A stretch of DNA of 13,449 nucleotides from Neisseriaceae bacterium (GTDB taxonomy: Bacteria; Pseudomonadota; Gammaproteobacteria; Burkholderiales; Neisseriaceae): NCBI GenBank assembly GCA_030151665.1, contig JASLDB010000014.1, positions 1-13,449 on the forward strand, written 5' to 3'. The notes below the pieces were generated by a model that had not been told where the DNA came from, did not search any database, and saw only the letters and a list, made by a program, of their open reading frames with translations. Within the stretch, counting starts at the first letter, position 1. The number at the start of each line of letters is the position of its first letter. Positions 7,631-13,449 of the stretch are shown in pieces. The translations under genes and the position numbers were made by a program.

Positions 7631-7639
7631 TGAAATCCG
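7609..7639. promoter_or_regulatory. Inverted repeat across the dxs promoter
   Basis: CGGATTT (7609-7615) and AAATCCG (7633-7639) form a perfect 7-bp inverted repeat around a 17-nt centre. Inside it TCAC and GTGA make a smaller dyad. The repeat spans the candidate -35 and the spacer, so it could be an operator. It could also be chance; no regulator is visible nearby. Confidence 0.3.
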
Positions 7640-7710
7640 AATGGTTTGATTAACTTAACATGATCAGGATTTTGATCCTGTATCTTAATGCTACTTTTAC
7701 AAACCTATTA

Positions 7711-8280
7711 TTAGCATTTCAGATAACTATCAATCGTTTGATGCCATGCTTTTTGAGGTGATTTGGCTGGAACAAATGCATCCATGGAATCGCCTCCAAA
7801 TCCACCTAAACGCTTTGTCATCACAGCCAAACCATGATTAAGCATATAATGTGGTACATAACTGGGTGGTGCGATTGTTTTCAATTGCTGGCAAAGTTTT
7901 TGCTTCTCTTCAGGGTCATTGTATACAGCAGGCAATTCTTTTAATGCCGTGACAACTTCATCATCTTGAGACAATTGATACTGAAGCACACCACCAATAG
8001 CATGTGCTGATTTATCACTCACGCGATCCATGTCATAAATAATCATACTGCCCGCCAGTCCATACAGCATAAATGCCATACGGCGTGTCTCTGGCGTTTT
8101 TTCCCGAATACACATAACCATATCAGCATAAACATAATCAGGTGTAGCCTGCTTGGTAACAATGGTTTTAAAATTTTGTTCTGTTGGACAGGCAATTGGC
8201 GCGACTTGTTCTTGATTACCTTGTGAAAATGACAGTCCAGAAACCAATAACGAGATGAAAAACAACACACTTCTTTTCAT
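7711..8280 (-). CDS. Secreted protein of unknown function with four cysteines
   Basis: I do not recognise this family. The 189-residue product starts with a classical signal peptide: MKRS, then the hydrophobic VLFFISLLVSGLSFS, with probable cleavage around residues 19-21. It has no lipobox cysteine, so a periplasmic or secreted soluble protein is expected. The mature part has four cysteines (C31, C57, C130 and C189, the last residue), an even number that would suit two disulfides. It contains an Ala/Gly-rich hydrophobic segment, AFMLYGLAGSMIIY (69-82), and a glycine-rich LGGFGGDS (158-165). The ATG at 8280 has AGGA 7 nt upstream. It seems to be a single-gene unit between rlmH and dxs, with its own candidate promoter. 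No strong terminator follows, so some read-through into dxs is possible. Confidence 0.8.
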   Translation of the reverse strand: MKRSVLFFISLLVSGLSFSQGNQEQVAPIACPTEQNFKTIVTKQATPDYVYADMVMCIREKTPETRRMAFMLYGLAGSMIIYDMDRVSDKSAHAIGGVLQYQLSQDDEVVTALKELPAVYNDPEEKQKLCQQLKTIAPPSYVPHYMLNHGLAVMTKRLGGFGGDSMDAFVPAKSPQKAWHQTIDSYLKC

Positions 8281-8308
8281 GACAAAATCCTAAAATGATA
8301 AGTTGATT

Positions 8309-8339
8309 ATTATAAGCCCAAAATCCATTCACCACTCAA
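8309..8339 (-). promoter_or_regulatory. Candidate promoter of the secreted four-cysteine protein
   Basis: A perfect TATAAT (8309-8314) lies on the minus strand 28 nt before the start codon. The best -35, TTGAGT (8334-8339, 4 of 6), is 19 nt upstream, slightly long. Predicted by eye. Confidence 0.45.
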
Positions 8340-8361
8340 AATAATGATTTGATTCTATTGC

Positions 8362-8832
8362 TTATTCACGATGATAGGGATGATTATGCAAAATAGACAC
8401 CGCCCGATACAATTGCTCCGTCAATAACACCCTAACCATACCATGTGGCATGGTTAAACTAGACAGGCGCATCATCATATTGGCTTGTTGCTTAATTTTG
8501 TCTGTTAGCCCATCTGCACCACCAATAATCATGCAAATATGCTCTCCATTCATTAACCATTTTTTCATGTGCTCAGCCAGTTGTACAGATGTTGGTGCTT
8601 GACCACGCTCATCTAATACCACCAAATAAGCACCTTGTGGAATTGCCGCCAACAAGCGACCTTCTTCTGCCAACATCCCTTGTTCAGCATTGACCCCTGA
8701 ACCTCGTTTTTCAGGTTTGACTTCTTTTAAGTTAAATTGAATATCACGGCCAAAACGCTTGGCGTACTCTGCCACTGCCTCATCGACCCAACGGGGCATT
8801 TTGGTGCCCACCGCCAAAACGGTTATGTTCAT
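8362..8832 (-). CDS. rlmH: RlmH, 23S rRNA pseudouridine-1915 N3-methyltransferase
   Basis: RlmH is a SPOUT-class methyltransferase that uses SAM to methylate pseudouridine 1915 in helix 69 of 23S rRNA, acting on assembled 70S ribosomes. The 156 residues match the usual 155-156. Signatures are MNITVLAVGTKMP at the N-terminus, LVVLDERGQAP (70-80), the knot/SAM loop MIIGGADGL (101-109) and the conserved C-terminus ILHNHPYHRE. GGADG replaces the GGPEG found in many homologues. rsfS lies just upstream, a common pairing, but an intrinsic terminator separates the two. rlmH then begins only 18 nt past the stem with a weak GGA ribosome site, so its expression should depend on read-through or on a promoter inside rsfS. 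Confidence 0.96.
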   Translation of the reverse strand: MNITVLAVGTKMPRWVDEAVAEYAKRFGRDIQFNLKEVKPEKRGSGVNAEQGMLAEEGRLLAAIPQGAYLVVLDERGQAPTSVQLAEHMKKWLMNGEHICMIIGGADGLTDKIKQQANMMMRLSSLTMPHGMVRVLLTEQLYRAVSILHNHPYHRE

Positions 8833-8849
8833 GCTTGTTATCCATCAAA

Positions 8850-8870
8850 AAGGCTGCCAATGGCAGCCTT
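8850..8870. terminator. Intrinsic terminator between rsfS and rlmH
   Basis: AAGGCTGCC / GGCAGCCTT form a perfect 9-bp G/C-rich stem with a 3-nt loop. On the minus strand five T extend from the stem, 16 nt after the rsfS stop. On the plus strand a run of seven T follows after one G. The shape is that of a two-way terminator, yet both flanking genes read on the minus strand. The arms share AGGCTGCC with the 5' part of one described Neisseriaceae uptake-sequence dialect (AGGCTGCCTGAA) but lack its CTGAA end. Confidence 0.75.
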
Positions 8871-8885
8871 GTTTTTTTATGTGCT

Positions 8886-9281
8886 TTATTTTGCGTCAGC
8901 TGCGTGCCAAGGTTTGGTCATGCCAGCATGAAATGATGGCTTTTCACCACCCCATAATGCTTCAATATCATAGTAATCACGTACTGCTGGCAACATGGTG
9001 TGAATAATCACATCATCAGCATCAACCAATGACCATTCACCAGAATCTTGACCTTCTGAGCTGCGTACTTCAAAACCTGCCGCTTTTAAATCCACAGCAA
9101 CATTATTGGCCAAAGCTTTTACTTGGCGAGTACTGTCACCTGAGGCAATAATCATGCGGGCAAATAATGATGTTTTTTCTGTGGTATCCAATACCAAAAT
9201 TTCTTTGCCTTTAACGTCTTCTAAAGCGTTAATCGCAACAGCAACGATTTGTTCAATGCGTTCTTTGTCTTGTGCATCCAT
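8886..9281 (-). CDS. rsfS: RsfS, ribosomal silencing factor
   Basis: RsfS binds ribosomal protein L14 and keeps 50S subunits from joining 30S in starvation or stationary phase. The product has 131 residues; the DUF143 core occupies about residues 5-110. Visible signatures are KGKEILVLDTTEKTSLFARMIIASGDSTRQV (key residues VLD, D, G, S, RQV), GEWSLVDADDVIIHTML and the end VRDYYDIEALWG. Most homologues are 105-120 residues, so the short tail after LWGGEKPSFHAG is modestly longer than usual. The ATG at 9281 is preceded by AGGAG (9291-9295), which overlaps the nadD stop codon. nadD and rsfS are thus tightly packed, as in many bacteria. A terminator follows. Confidence 0.95.
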   Translation of the reverse strand: MDAQDKERIEQIVAVAINALEDVKGKEILVLDTTEKTSLFARMIIASGDSTRQVKALANNVAVDLKAAGFEVRSSEGQDSGEWSLVDADDVIIHTMLPAVRDYYDIEALWGGEKPSFHAGMTKPWHAADAK

Positions 9282-9293
9282 GTGGGATGGCTC

Positions 9294-9920
9294 CTAAGCG
9301 TATAATTGATGTTCAGTAATGTAACGCAAGACATTGCCATGTAAATCAGTTGATACATCCTCTTGATTGGCAATGCGATCACGTATGGCGCCAGAATTAA
9401 CAGCGCTGGGGGTTAAGTCCAATAGGGCTATTTTACCAGTTAATTGACTTTTATCGGCATTTAACGCATCTGCGACCAAACTTTGTGTCTCAGGTGGCAG
9501 CGCAGCCAAGCTATCATTGCCTCGAGCTGCAATGGCAAAATTGCAATAACGCAACAAAGACTGGTAGCCTTTCCAAGTATGCAGTTTTAACAATGAATCA
9601 CTGCCCATTAACCACCACAATTCATCGTTGGGAAATTGTTGGCGAAACACTTGTAATGTATCAATGGTATAGGTATTGCCCTCTCGCACCATGTCACAAT
9701 TACTCACAGCAAAACGTTCATCTTGTTCGATAGCCAATGACAACATATCTAGGCGCTGTTGATTGCTTGCTTGGGTCTGGTATTTTTTGTGATAAGACAA
9801 ACCCGTTGGAATAAATACCACTGTATCCAAGCCCAACTGATCAGCAAATACTGTGGCAATGTGCATGTGTGACACATGAACAGGATCAAACGTTCCACCG
9901 AATAAGCCTATTTTTCTCAT
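9294..9920 (-). CDS. nadD: NadD, nicotinate-mononucleotide adenylyltransferase
   Basis: NadD makes nicotinate adenine dinucleotide from ATP and nicotinate mononucleotide, the penultimate step of NAD synthesis. The 208 residues are normal. The N-terminal GLFGGTFDPVH (5-15) is clear, as are WWLMGSDSLLKLHTW (102-116) and the C-terminal YITEHQLY. The ATP-binding motif usually written HxGH reads H15-V-S-H18, with serine in place of glycine. The later SSTxIR-type motif reads NSGAIR (175-180). Both are departures at nucleotide-contact sites in an otherwise intact protein. The ATG at 9920 lies 2 nt after the carbonic anhydrase stop and lacks a clear ribosome site, so translation is probably coupled. 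rsfS follows closely. Confidence 0.94.
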   Translation of the reverse strand: MRKIGLFGGTFDPVHVSHMHIATVFADQLGLDTVVFIPTGLSYHKKYQTQASNQQRLDMLSLAIEQDERFAVSNCDMVREGNTYTIDTLQVFRQQFPNDELWWLMGSDSLLKLHTWKGYQSLLRYCNFAIAARGNDSLAALPPETQSLVADALNADKSQLTGKIALLDLTPSAVNSGAIRDRIANQEDVSTDLHGNVLRYITEHQLYA

Positions 9921-9922
9921 GC

Positions 9923-10522
9923 TTACGCTTTCGCTAATTTGGCTTGTTGCAATTTAATAGCCTCATCATAACCATCGATAGTCAAATGCAACTTCCCTGT
10001 TGATGGATGGATCACCAGACCATGAATCGCAATATTTTCTGGCATTAATGGATGGTTTCTCACCATGTTAACAGAATGGCGAACACTGTCTTCAACATTA
10101 TCAAAGCCTGTCAACCAACTGTCCAAATTAATACCAGCATGACGCAAAGTTTCAATGCGATCCGCAGGAATGCCAGCTGCCACTACTTTTTCTAAAAAAG
10201 TATCGGAATTTAAGCCTCGCATGCCACAATCCATGTGTGCAACGATGAGAATTTCTTTGGCTTTGAGTTCATGTACTGCCACCAATAGGCTGCGCATCAC
10301 CGAACCCCATGGGTGAGTCACCAATGCACCCGCATTCTTGATTAATTTCGCATCGCCATTTTTAAGCCCCATGGCTCTTGGTAATAATTCCATAATACGT
10401 GCATCCATACACGACAAAATAGCGATCCCACGGTCTGGATACTTATCACTAAAGAATTGGGCATATTCACCCGTACCAACAAACTCCTCATTGAAAGACA
10501 AAATTTCGTCAATCACGGACAT
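9923..10522 (-). CDS. Beta-class carbonic anhydrase
   Basis: This zinc enzyme interconverts CO2 and bicarbonate in the cytoplasm, supplying bicarbonate to carboxylases. In the 199 residues the zinc and active-site motifs are plain: SCMDARI with C38, D40 and R42, and HMDCG with H96 and C99. KNAGALVT (62-69) is also a family stretch. It resembles the shorter beta-carbonic anhydrases of the Bacillus YtiB / mycobacterial Rv1284 type more than E. coli Can, so I give no symbol. The ATG at 10522 has a strong ribosome site (GAGGAG, 10529-10534). It is the first gene of a tight cluster with nadD and rsfS, 2 nt before nadD. A terminator for the permease gene lies upstream, so a promoter is expected at about 10535-10580; I could not define it. 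Confidence 0.94.
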   Translation of the reverse strand: MSVIDEILSFNEEFVGTGEYAQFFSDKYPDRGIAILSCMDARIMELLPRAMGLKNGDAKLIKNAGALVTHPWGSVMRSLLVAVHELKAKEILIVAHMDCGMRGLNSDTFLEKVVAAGIPADRIETLRHAGINLDSWLTGFDNVEDSVRHSVNMVRNHPLMPENIAIHGLVIHPSTGKLHLTIDGYDEAIKLQQAKLAKA

Positions 10523-10579
10523 AATGAACTCCTCTTCACCTACTTGGTTAGCGCTTAATCGCGGCTATAATGTATCACG

Positions 10580-10630
10580 AACCCAAAAAAACTGTCGGAA
10601 AAAGTGACTTTTCCCGACAGTTTTTGGGTT
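10580..10630 (-). terminator. Strong terminator after the NCS2 permease gene
   Basis: The core stem is CTGTCGG (10592-10598) / CCGACAG (10614-10620). It continues inward, past one mismatch, through AAAAG / CTTTT around a TGA loop. It is flanked by A/T runs and by AACCC / GGGTT, giving a dyad of about 50 bp. On the minus strand the core is followed by seven T, and the core starts about 25 nt after the permease stop. It can also fold on the plus strand, with five T. Confidence 0.9.
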
Positions 10631-10644
10631 CATTCAATGGGGTT

Positions 10645-11970
10645 TTAACCACCAATAAAGAAGAATTTAAATGCCCACAAGGCAGAAATAATCCAAATCA
10701 TATACGGTACAGTTTTGGCTTTACCCGTGATTAATTTCACGATAGCGTAGGTAATAAAACCCATTGCAATACCATCCGCAATCGAATAAGTGAAAGGCAT
10801 AAAAGTGGCTGTCATCAAAGCAGGAGCAGCTTCAGTTACATCATTCCAATCAATCAATGCCAAACCTCGAACCATCAACACACCCACATACAATAAAGCA
10901 GGGGCAGTGGCATAAGGTGGCACGCTAGATGCCAATGGAGAAAACCATAAACAAGCCAAGAACAATAAGCCCACTACAACGGCAGTCAAACCTGTCTTAC
11001 CGCCAGCAGCCGCACCAGCAGCCGATTCAACATAAGCAGTGGTTGACGATGTACCCAAAGCAGCACCCGCCACAATCGCGGTAGAGTCGGCGAATAAAGC
11101 TTTTTTCAAACGTGGTAATTTGCCATCTTTAAGAAGATTAGCACGGTGGGCAACACCAACCAAAGTGCCAGTACTGTCAAATAAGTCTACAAAGAAGAAT
11201 ACGAAAATCACACCAATTAAGCTGGCACTGAATAAATCCTTCAAATCCATTTTCATGAATGTGGGTTCTAACGATGGCATGGGACCCATTACACCATTAA
11301 AGGCACTGTGACCCAATAGCATGGATAACACTGTCACAAACAAGATGCTAATGATAATGGCACCACGAACTTTAAAATGCTCCAAGCCCAAAATCATGAA
11401 AAAACCCAATAACGCATACAAAGCGCTCGGGCTACGAATATCGCCCATGGCCACAAAAGTCGCTGGATTGGCCACAACCAAGTTAGCATTTTTTAATGCC
11501 ACCAAGGTCAGAAATAAACCAATACCGGCAGTGATAGAAAACTTCAAAGAATTGGGCAAAGCATTGATAATGGCTTCCCGAATTTTTAAAAAACTCAGTG
11601 CAATAAACAATAAACCCGAAATAAACACAGCCCCCAGTGCCACTTCCCAAGGCACACCCATACCTTTAACAACAGAATAAGTGAAATAAGCATTTAAGCC
11701 CATCCCAGGCGCTAAGGCGATTGGATAATTGGCAATTAAGCCCATCATCATGCAACCAATAGATGCTGCAATACATGTGGCAACAAAAACCGCACCATAA
11801 TCCATCCCAGCTTGTGACAAGATATCAGGGTTCACCACGATGATATAACACATGGCTAAGAAGGTGGTACAACCGGCCAATACTTCTGTTTTAACAGAAG
11901 TGCCATTTTCTTTTAATTTAAAAAATTGATCCAAAAAACCCTTTGGATGCTGTCCTGTTTCACTATTCAT
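10645..11970 (-). CDS. NCS2-family purine permease (AzgA/PbuG type)
   Basis: This is an inner-membrane proton symporter for purine bases (adenine, guanine or hypoxanthine); which base cannot be decided from sequence. The 441 residues are a normal length, with many hydrophobic segments in line with the family's 12-14 membrane spans. Signature stretches are the N-terminal GFLDQFFKLKENGTSVKTE region (11-29), ALAPGMGLNAYF (85-96), FVDLFDSTGTLVG (260-272) and LGTSSTTAYVESAAG (305-319). These mark the AzgA-like branch (E. coli AdeP/AdeQ and GhxP/GhxQ relatives) rather than the UraA/UacT branch. The ATG at 11970 has a weak GGAAA ribosome site. Terminators on both sides make it a single-gene unit. 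No purine riboswitch or obvious operator was recognised in the 139-nt upstream gap. Confidence 0.93.
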   Translation of the reverse strand: MNSETGQHPKGFLDQFFKLKENGTSVKTEVLAGCTTFLAMCYIIVVNPDILSQAGMDYGAVFVATCIAASIGCMMMGLIANYPIALAPGMGLNAYFTYSVVKGMGVPWEVALGAVFISGLLFIALSFLKIREAIINALPNSLKFSITAGIGLFLTLVALKNANLVVANPATFVAMGDIRSPSALYALLGFFMILGLEHFKVRGAIIISILFVTVLSMLLGHSAFNGVMGPMPSLEPTFMKMDLKDLFSASLIGVIFVFFFVDLFDSTGTLVGVAHRANLLKDGKLPRLKKALFADSTAIVAGAALGTSSTTAYVESAAGAAAGGKTGLTAVVVGLLFLACLWFSPLASSVPPYATAPALLYVGVLMVRGLALIDWNDVTEAAPALMTATFMPFTYSIADGIAMGFITYAIVKLITGKAKTVPYMIWIISALWAFKFFFIGG

Positions 11971-12059
11971 GATGTTTCCAATCCCAAAAGAACAATCAAT
12001 GTGACTGTTAATAATCGAATGACTTTAAAAAAGTACTTTGGTTTACGCAACAAACGAAA

Positions 12060-12088
12060 AAACACGGTATTCTTAAGATACCGTGTTT
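12060..12088 (-). terminator. Rho-independent terminator of fba
   Basis: An 11-bp perfect stem, AAACACGGTAT / ATACCGTGTTT, has a 7-nt loop. On the minus strand the stem ends in a run of six T. It lies 22 nt after the fba stop codon and separates fba from the permease gene. Confidence 0.88.
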
Positions 12089-12109
12089 AAAGCTTAACTT
12101 GATGATTGA

Positions 12110-13174
12110 TTATTTAATCAACTGTTTCAATTCACCTTTGGCATACAAATTGGCCATGTGGTCTAATGAAATGGGCTTAATCTTGCTGGCCATGCCTTCA
12201 CAACCAAATGCCAAATAACGATCAATACAAATTTGCTTCATCGCTTCAGTACTGGCTTGTAAAAACTTGCGCGGGTCAAACTGGCTAGGATTTTGTGCCA
12301 AATAGCGACGAGTCGCACCAGTACTGGCCAAACGCAAATCGGTATCAATATTTACTTTGCGCACACCGTTTTTAATGCCTTGGACGATTTCTTCTACTGG
12401 CACACCATAGGTTTCGCCAATATCACCACCAAACTCATTAATCACCGCCAACCATTCTTGTGGCACGGAGCTTGAACCATGCATCACCAAATGGGTGTTG
12501 GGCAAACGTTCATGAATCTCTTTGATGCGGTCAATGCGCAATACGTCACCTGTAGGCTTGCGACTAAATTTATATGCACCATGGCTAGTACCAATGGCAA
12601 TTGCCAAAGCATCAACATCGGTATCTTTAACAAAACTCACTGCTTCATCAACACTGGTCAACATTTGGTCATGGCTTAATACACCTTCAGCGCCAACACC
12701 ATCTTCTTCACCCGCCAAACCCGTTTCTAGGTTACCCAAACAGCCAATTTCACCTTCAACAGACACACCACATGCGTGGGCCAATGCCACTACATTGCGT
12801 GTCACATCCACATTGTACTCATAAGAAGTTGGTGTTTTGCCATCAGGCATTAAACTACCATCCATCATCACTGAGCTAAAACCCAATTGAATTGAACGTT
12901 GACAAACAGCAGGGCTAGAACCGTGGTCTTGGTGCATAACCACTGGAATGTGGGGAAATTCTTCCACAGCTGCCAAAATCAAATGGCGCAAGAAAGGTGC
13001 ACCTGCATAAGTTCGCGCACCCGCACTGGCTTGTACAATAACAGGCGCATTCACTTGATCTGCCGCTTCCATAATGGCACGCATTTGCTCTAAGTTGTTA
13101 ACATTAAATGCCGGCAAGCCGTAGCTATGCTCAGCAGCATGATCCAATAATTGGCGCATAGAAACCAGTGCCAT
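12110..13174 (-). CDS. fba: Fructose-1,6-bisphosphate aldolase, class II
   Basis: This zinc-dependent aldolase reversibly splits fructose-1,6-bisphosphate into dihydroxyacetone phosphate and glyceraldehyde-3-phosphate in glycolysis and gluconeogenesis. The 354 residues equal the Neisseria enzyme. Active-site stretches are VVMHQDHGSS, with catalytic D83 and zinc ligand H84, then SVEGEIG (138-144), IGTSHGAYK with H198, VMHGSSSVP with H232, and VNIDTDLRLA (275-284). I chose the ATG at 13174, which gives MALVSMRQLLDHA, because AGGAG (13183-13187) sits 8 nt upstream. The frame is open to a TTG at 13195, which would swallow that site. It has its own promoter candidate and terminator, so it appears monocistronic. 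Aldolase also feeds glyceraldehyde-3-phosphate, a DXS substrate, but no regulatory link is visible. Confidence 0.97.
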   Translation of the reverse strand: MALVSMRQLLDHAAEHSYGLPAFNVNNLEQMRAIMEAADQVNAPVIVQASAGARTYAGAPFLRHLILAAVEEFPHIPVVMHQDHGSSPAVCQRSIQLGFSSVMMDGSLMPDGKTPTSYEYNVDVTRNVVALAHACGVSVEGEIGCLGNLETGLAGEEDGVGAEGVLSHDQMLTSVDEAVSFVKDTDVDALAIAIGTSHGAYKFSRKPTGDVLRIDRIKEIHERLPNTHLVMHGSSSVPQEWLAVINEFGGDIGETYGVPVEEIVQGIKNGVRKVNIDTDLRLASTGATRRYLAQNPSQFDPRKFLQASTEAMKQICIDRYLAFGCEGMASKIKPISLDHMANLYAKGELKQLIK

Positions 13175-13198
13175 GGGGTAATCTCCTAACCACAAATA

Positions 13199-13232
13199 AT
13201 AAAACGAATAGTGCTGATTATAATCGTTTTAT
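13199..13232 (-). promoter_or_regulatory. fba promoter -10 inside a 9-bp inverted repeat
   Basis: TATAAT (minus strand, 13217-13222) is a perfect -10 about 42 nt before the fba ATG; no convincing -35 was seen at 16-18 nt. It sits between the arms of a perfect inverted repeat, ATAAAACGA (13199-13207) and TCGTTTTAT (13224-13232), with a 16-nt centre. The predicted transcript start falls in that centre, so only one arm would be transcribed. This favours a DNA-binding site over an RNA hairpin. The regulator is unknown. Confidence 0.5.
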
Positions 13233-13278
13233 CAATAGAATTCGACTATAAATTGTAAAACACACTTAACTAAACCAC

Positions 13279-13449
13279 TTATTGACTATCCTTGCTAGAT
13301 AATAAGGCAAAAACAATAACCACAATCATTGCATAGTACAATCGCCCGCTATTGTGGGCAAAAATCGTCTGTGTCAGTCCTGCTGCCATAAAGCATACAA
13401 CCACTGCCATGCCGGCAAAAGCCAAGGTTTTACGATGCACAGGCTGTTG
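13279..13449 (-). CDS. C-terminal fragment of an integral membrane protein, possibly O-antigen ligase/polymerase type
   Basis: The minus-strand frame is open from the window edge to a TAA at 13279-13281, giving the last 56 residues of a protein whose start lies outside. It has two hydrophobic segments, LAFAGMAVVVCFMAAGL (about 9-25) and YYAMIVVIVFALL (38-50). They are joined by TQTIFAHNSGR, and a short polar tail, SSKDSQ, follows. Two closing membrane spans with a GLTxxxFxH-like loop resemble the ends of O-antigen ligase/polymerase (Wzy_C/WaaL-like) proteins. That name is a guess from a short piece. Codon use fits the neighbours. About 100 nt separate its stop from the fba start. No clear terminator was found, so read-through into fba is possible. 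Confidence 0.6.
   Translation of the reverse strand, partial: QQPVHRKTLAFAGMAVVVCFMAAGLTQTIFAHNSGRLYYAMIVVIVFALLSSKDSQ

Noticed and set aside
7665..7680. CAGGAT-TTTG-ATCCTG hairpin downstream of the secreted protein gene
   Set aside because: Only a 6-bp stem with no T-tract on either strand, so not called as a terminator.
11321..11680. 119-codon plus-strand open frame
   Set aside because: Antisense to the permease; its lysine/proline-rich sequence reflects the complement of membrane-span codons.
11971..12059. Possible purine-responsive leader or operator before the permease
   Set aside because: I could not find a purine riboswitch core or a convincing dyad or promoter; the gap appears AT-rich and unremarkable.
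13175..13195. Longer aldolase with a TTG start
   Set aside because: The AGGAG site at 13183-13187 serves the ATG at 13174, which gives the usual MALVSMRQ N-terminus.

Overview
This 13.4 kb window looks like core chromosome from a low-to-moderate-GC betaproteobacterium of the Neisseriaceae. The strongest pointers are the minC-minD-minE-oxyR order, which is the known arrangement in Neisseria, and a 354-residue class II fructose-bisphosphate aldolase and MinCDE proteins that read very much like the Neisseria versions. I saw no exact copy of the Neisseria DNA uptake sequence (GCCGTCTGAA). The left-edge gene is a long acyl-CoA dehydrogenase of the fatty-acid beta-oxidation type, so a Neisseriaceae genus other than Neisseria itself seems likelier. 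The species cannot be fixed from the sequence.

All genes but one lie on the minus strand, so the layout is read here from right to left. The right edge holds the last 56 codons of a membrane protein, possibly an O-antigen ligase/polymerase type. Next come fba (glycolysis/gluconeogenesis), with a clear terminator and an operator-like dyad over its -10, then an NCS2 purine permease with a strong terminator. A cluster of beta-carbonic anhydrase, nadD (NAD synthesis) and rsfS (ribosome silencing) follows, tightly packed and closed by an intrinsic terminator. rlmH (23S rRNA methylation) starts only 18 nt past that terminator. After it come a small secreted four-cysteine protein of unknown function, dxs (isoprenoid precursor synthesis), and a small P-loop kinase-like protein whose start overlaps the dxs stop as ATGA.

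A bidirectional terminator separates this block from the only plus-strand gene, a Rossmann/DUF2520 protein. That gene diverges from the min operon: minC, minD and minE place the division septum, and the peroxide sensor gene oxyR follows with a 7-nt gap and a strong terminator. The left edge holds the acyl-CoA dehydrogenase, preceded by a conspicuous palindromic cluster.

I found no mobile element, CRISPR array, tRNA/rRNA gene or phage gene, and no clear new multi-gene system. The points most worth a second look are small: the operator-like dyads upstream of the acyl-CoA dehydrogenase and fba, the terminator wedged between rsfS and rlmH, the altered nucleotide-binding motifs in NadD, the dxs-coupled P-loop kinase and the orphan secreted protein.
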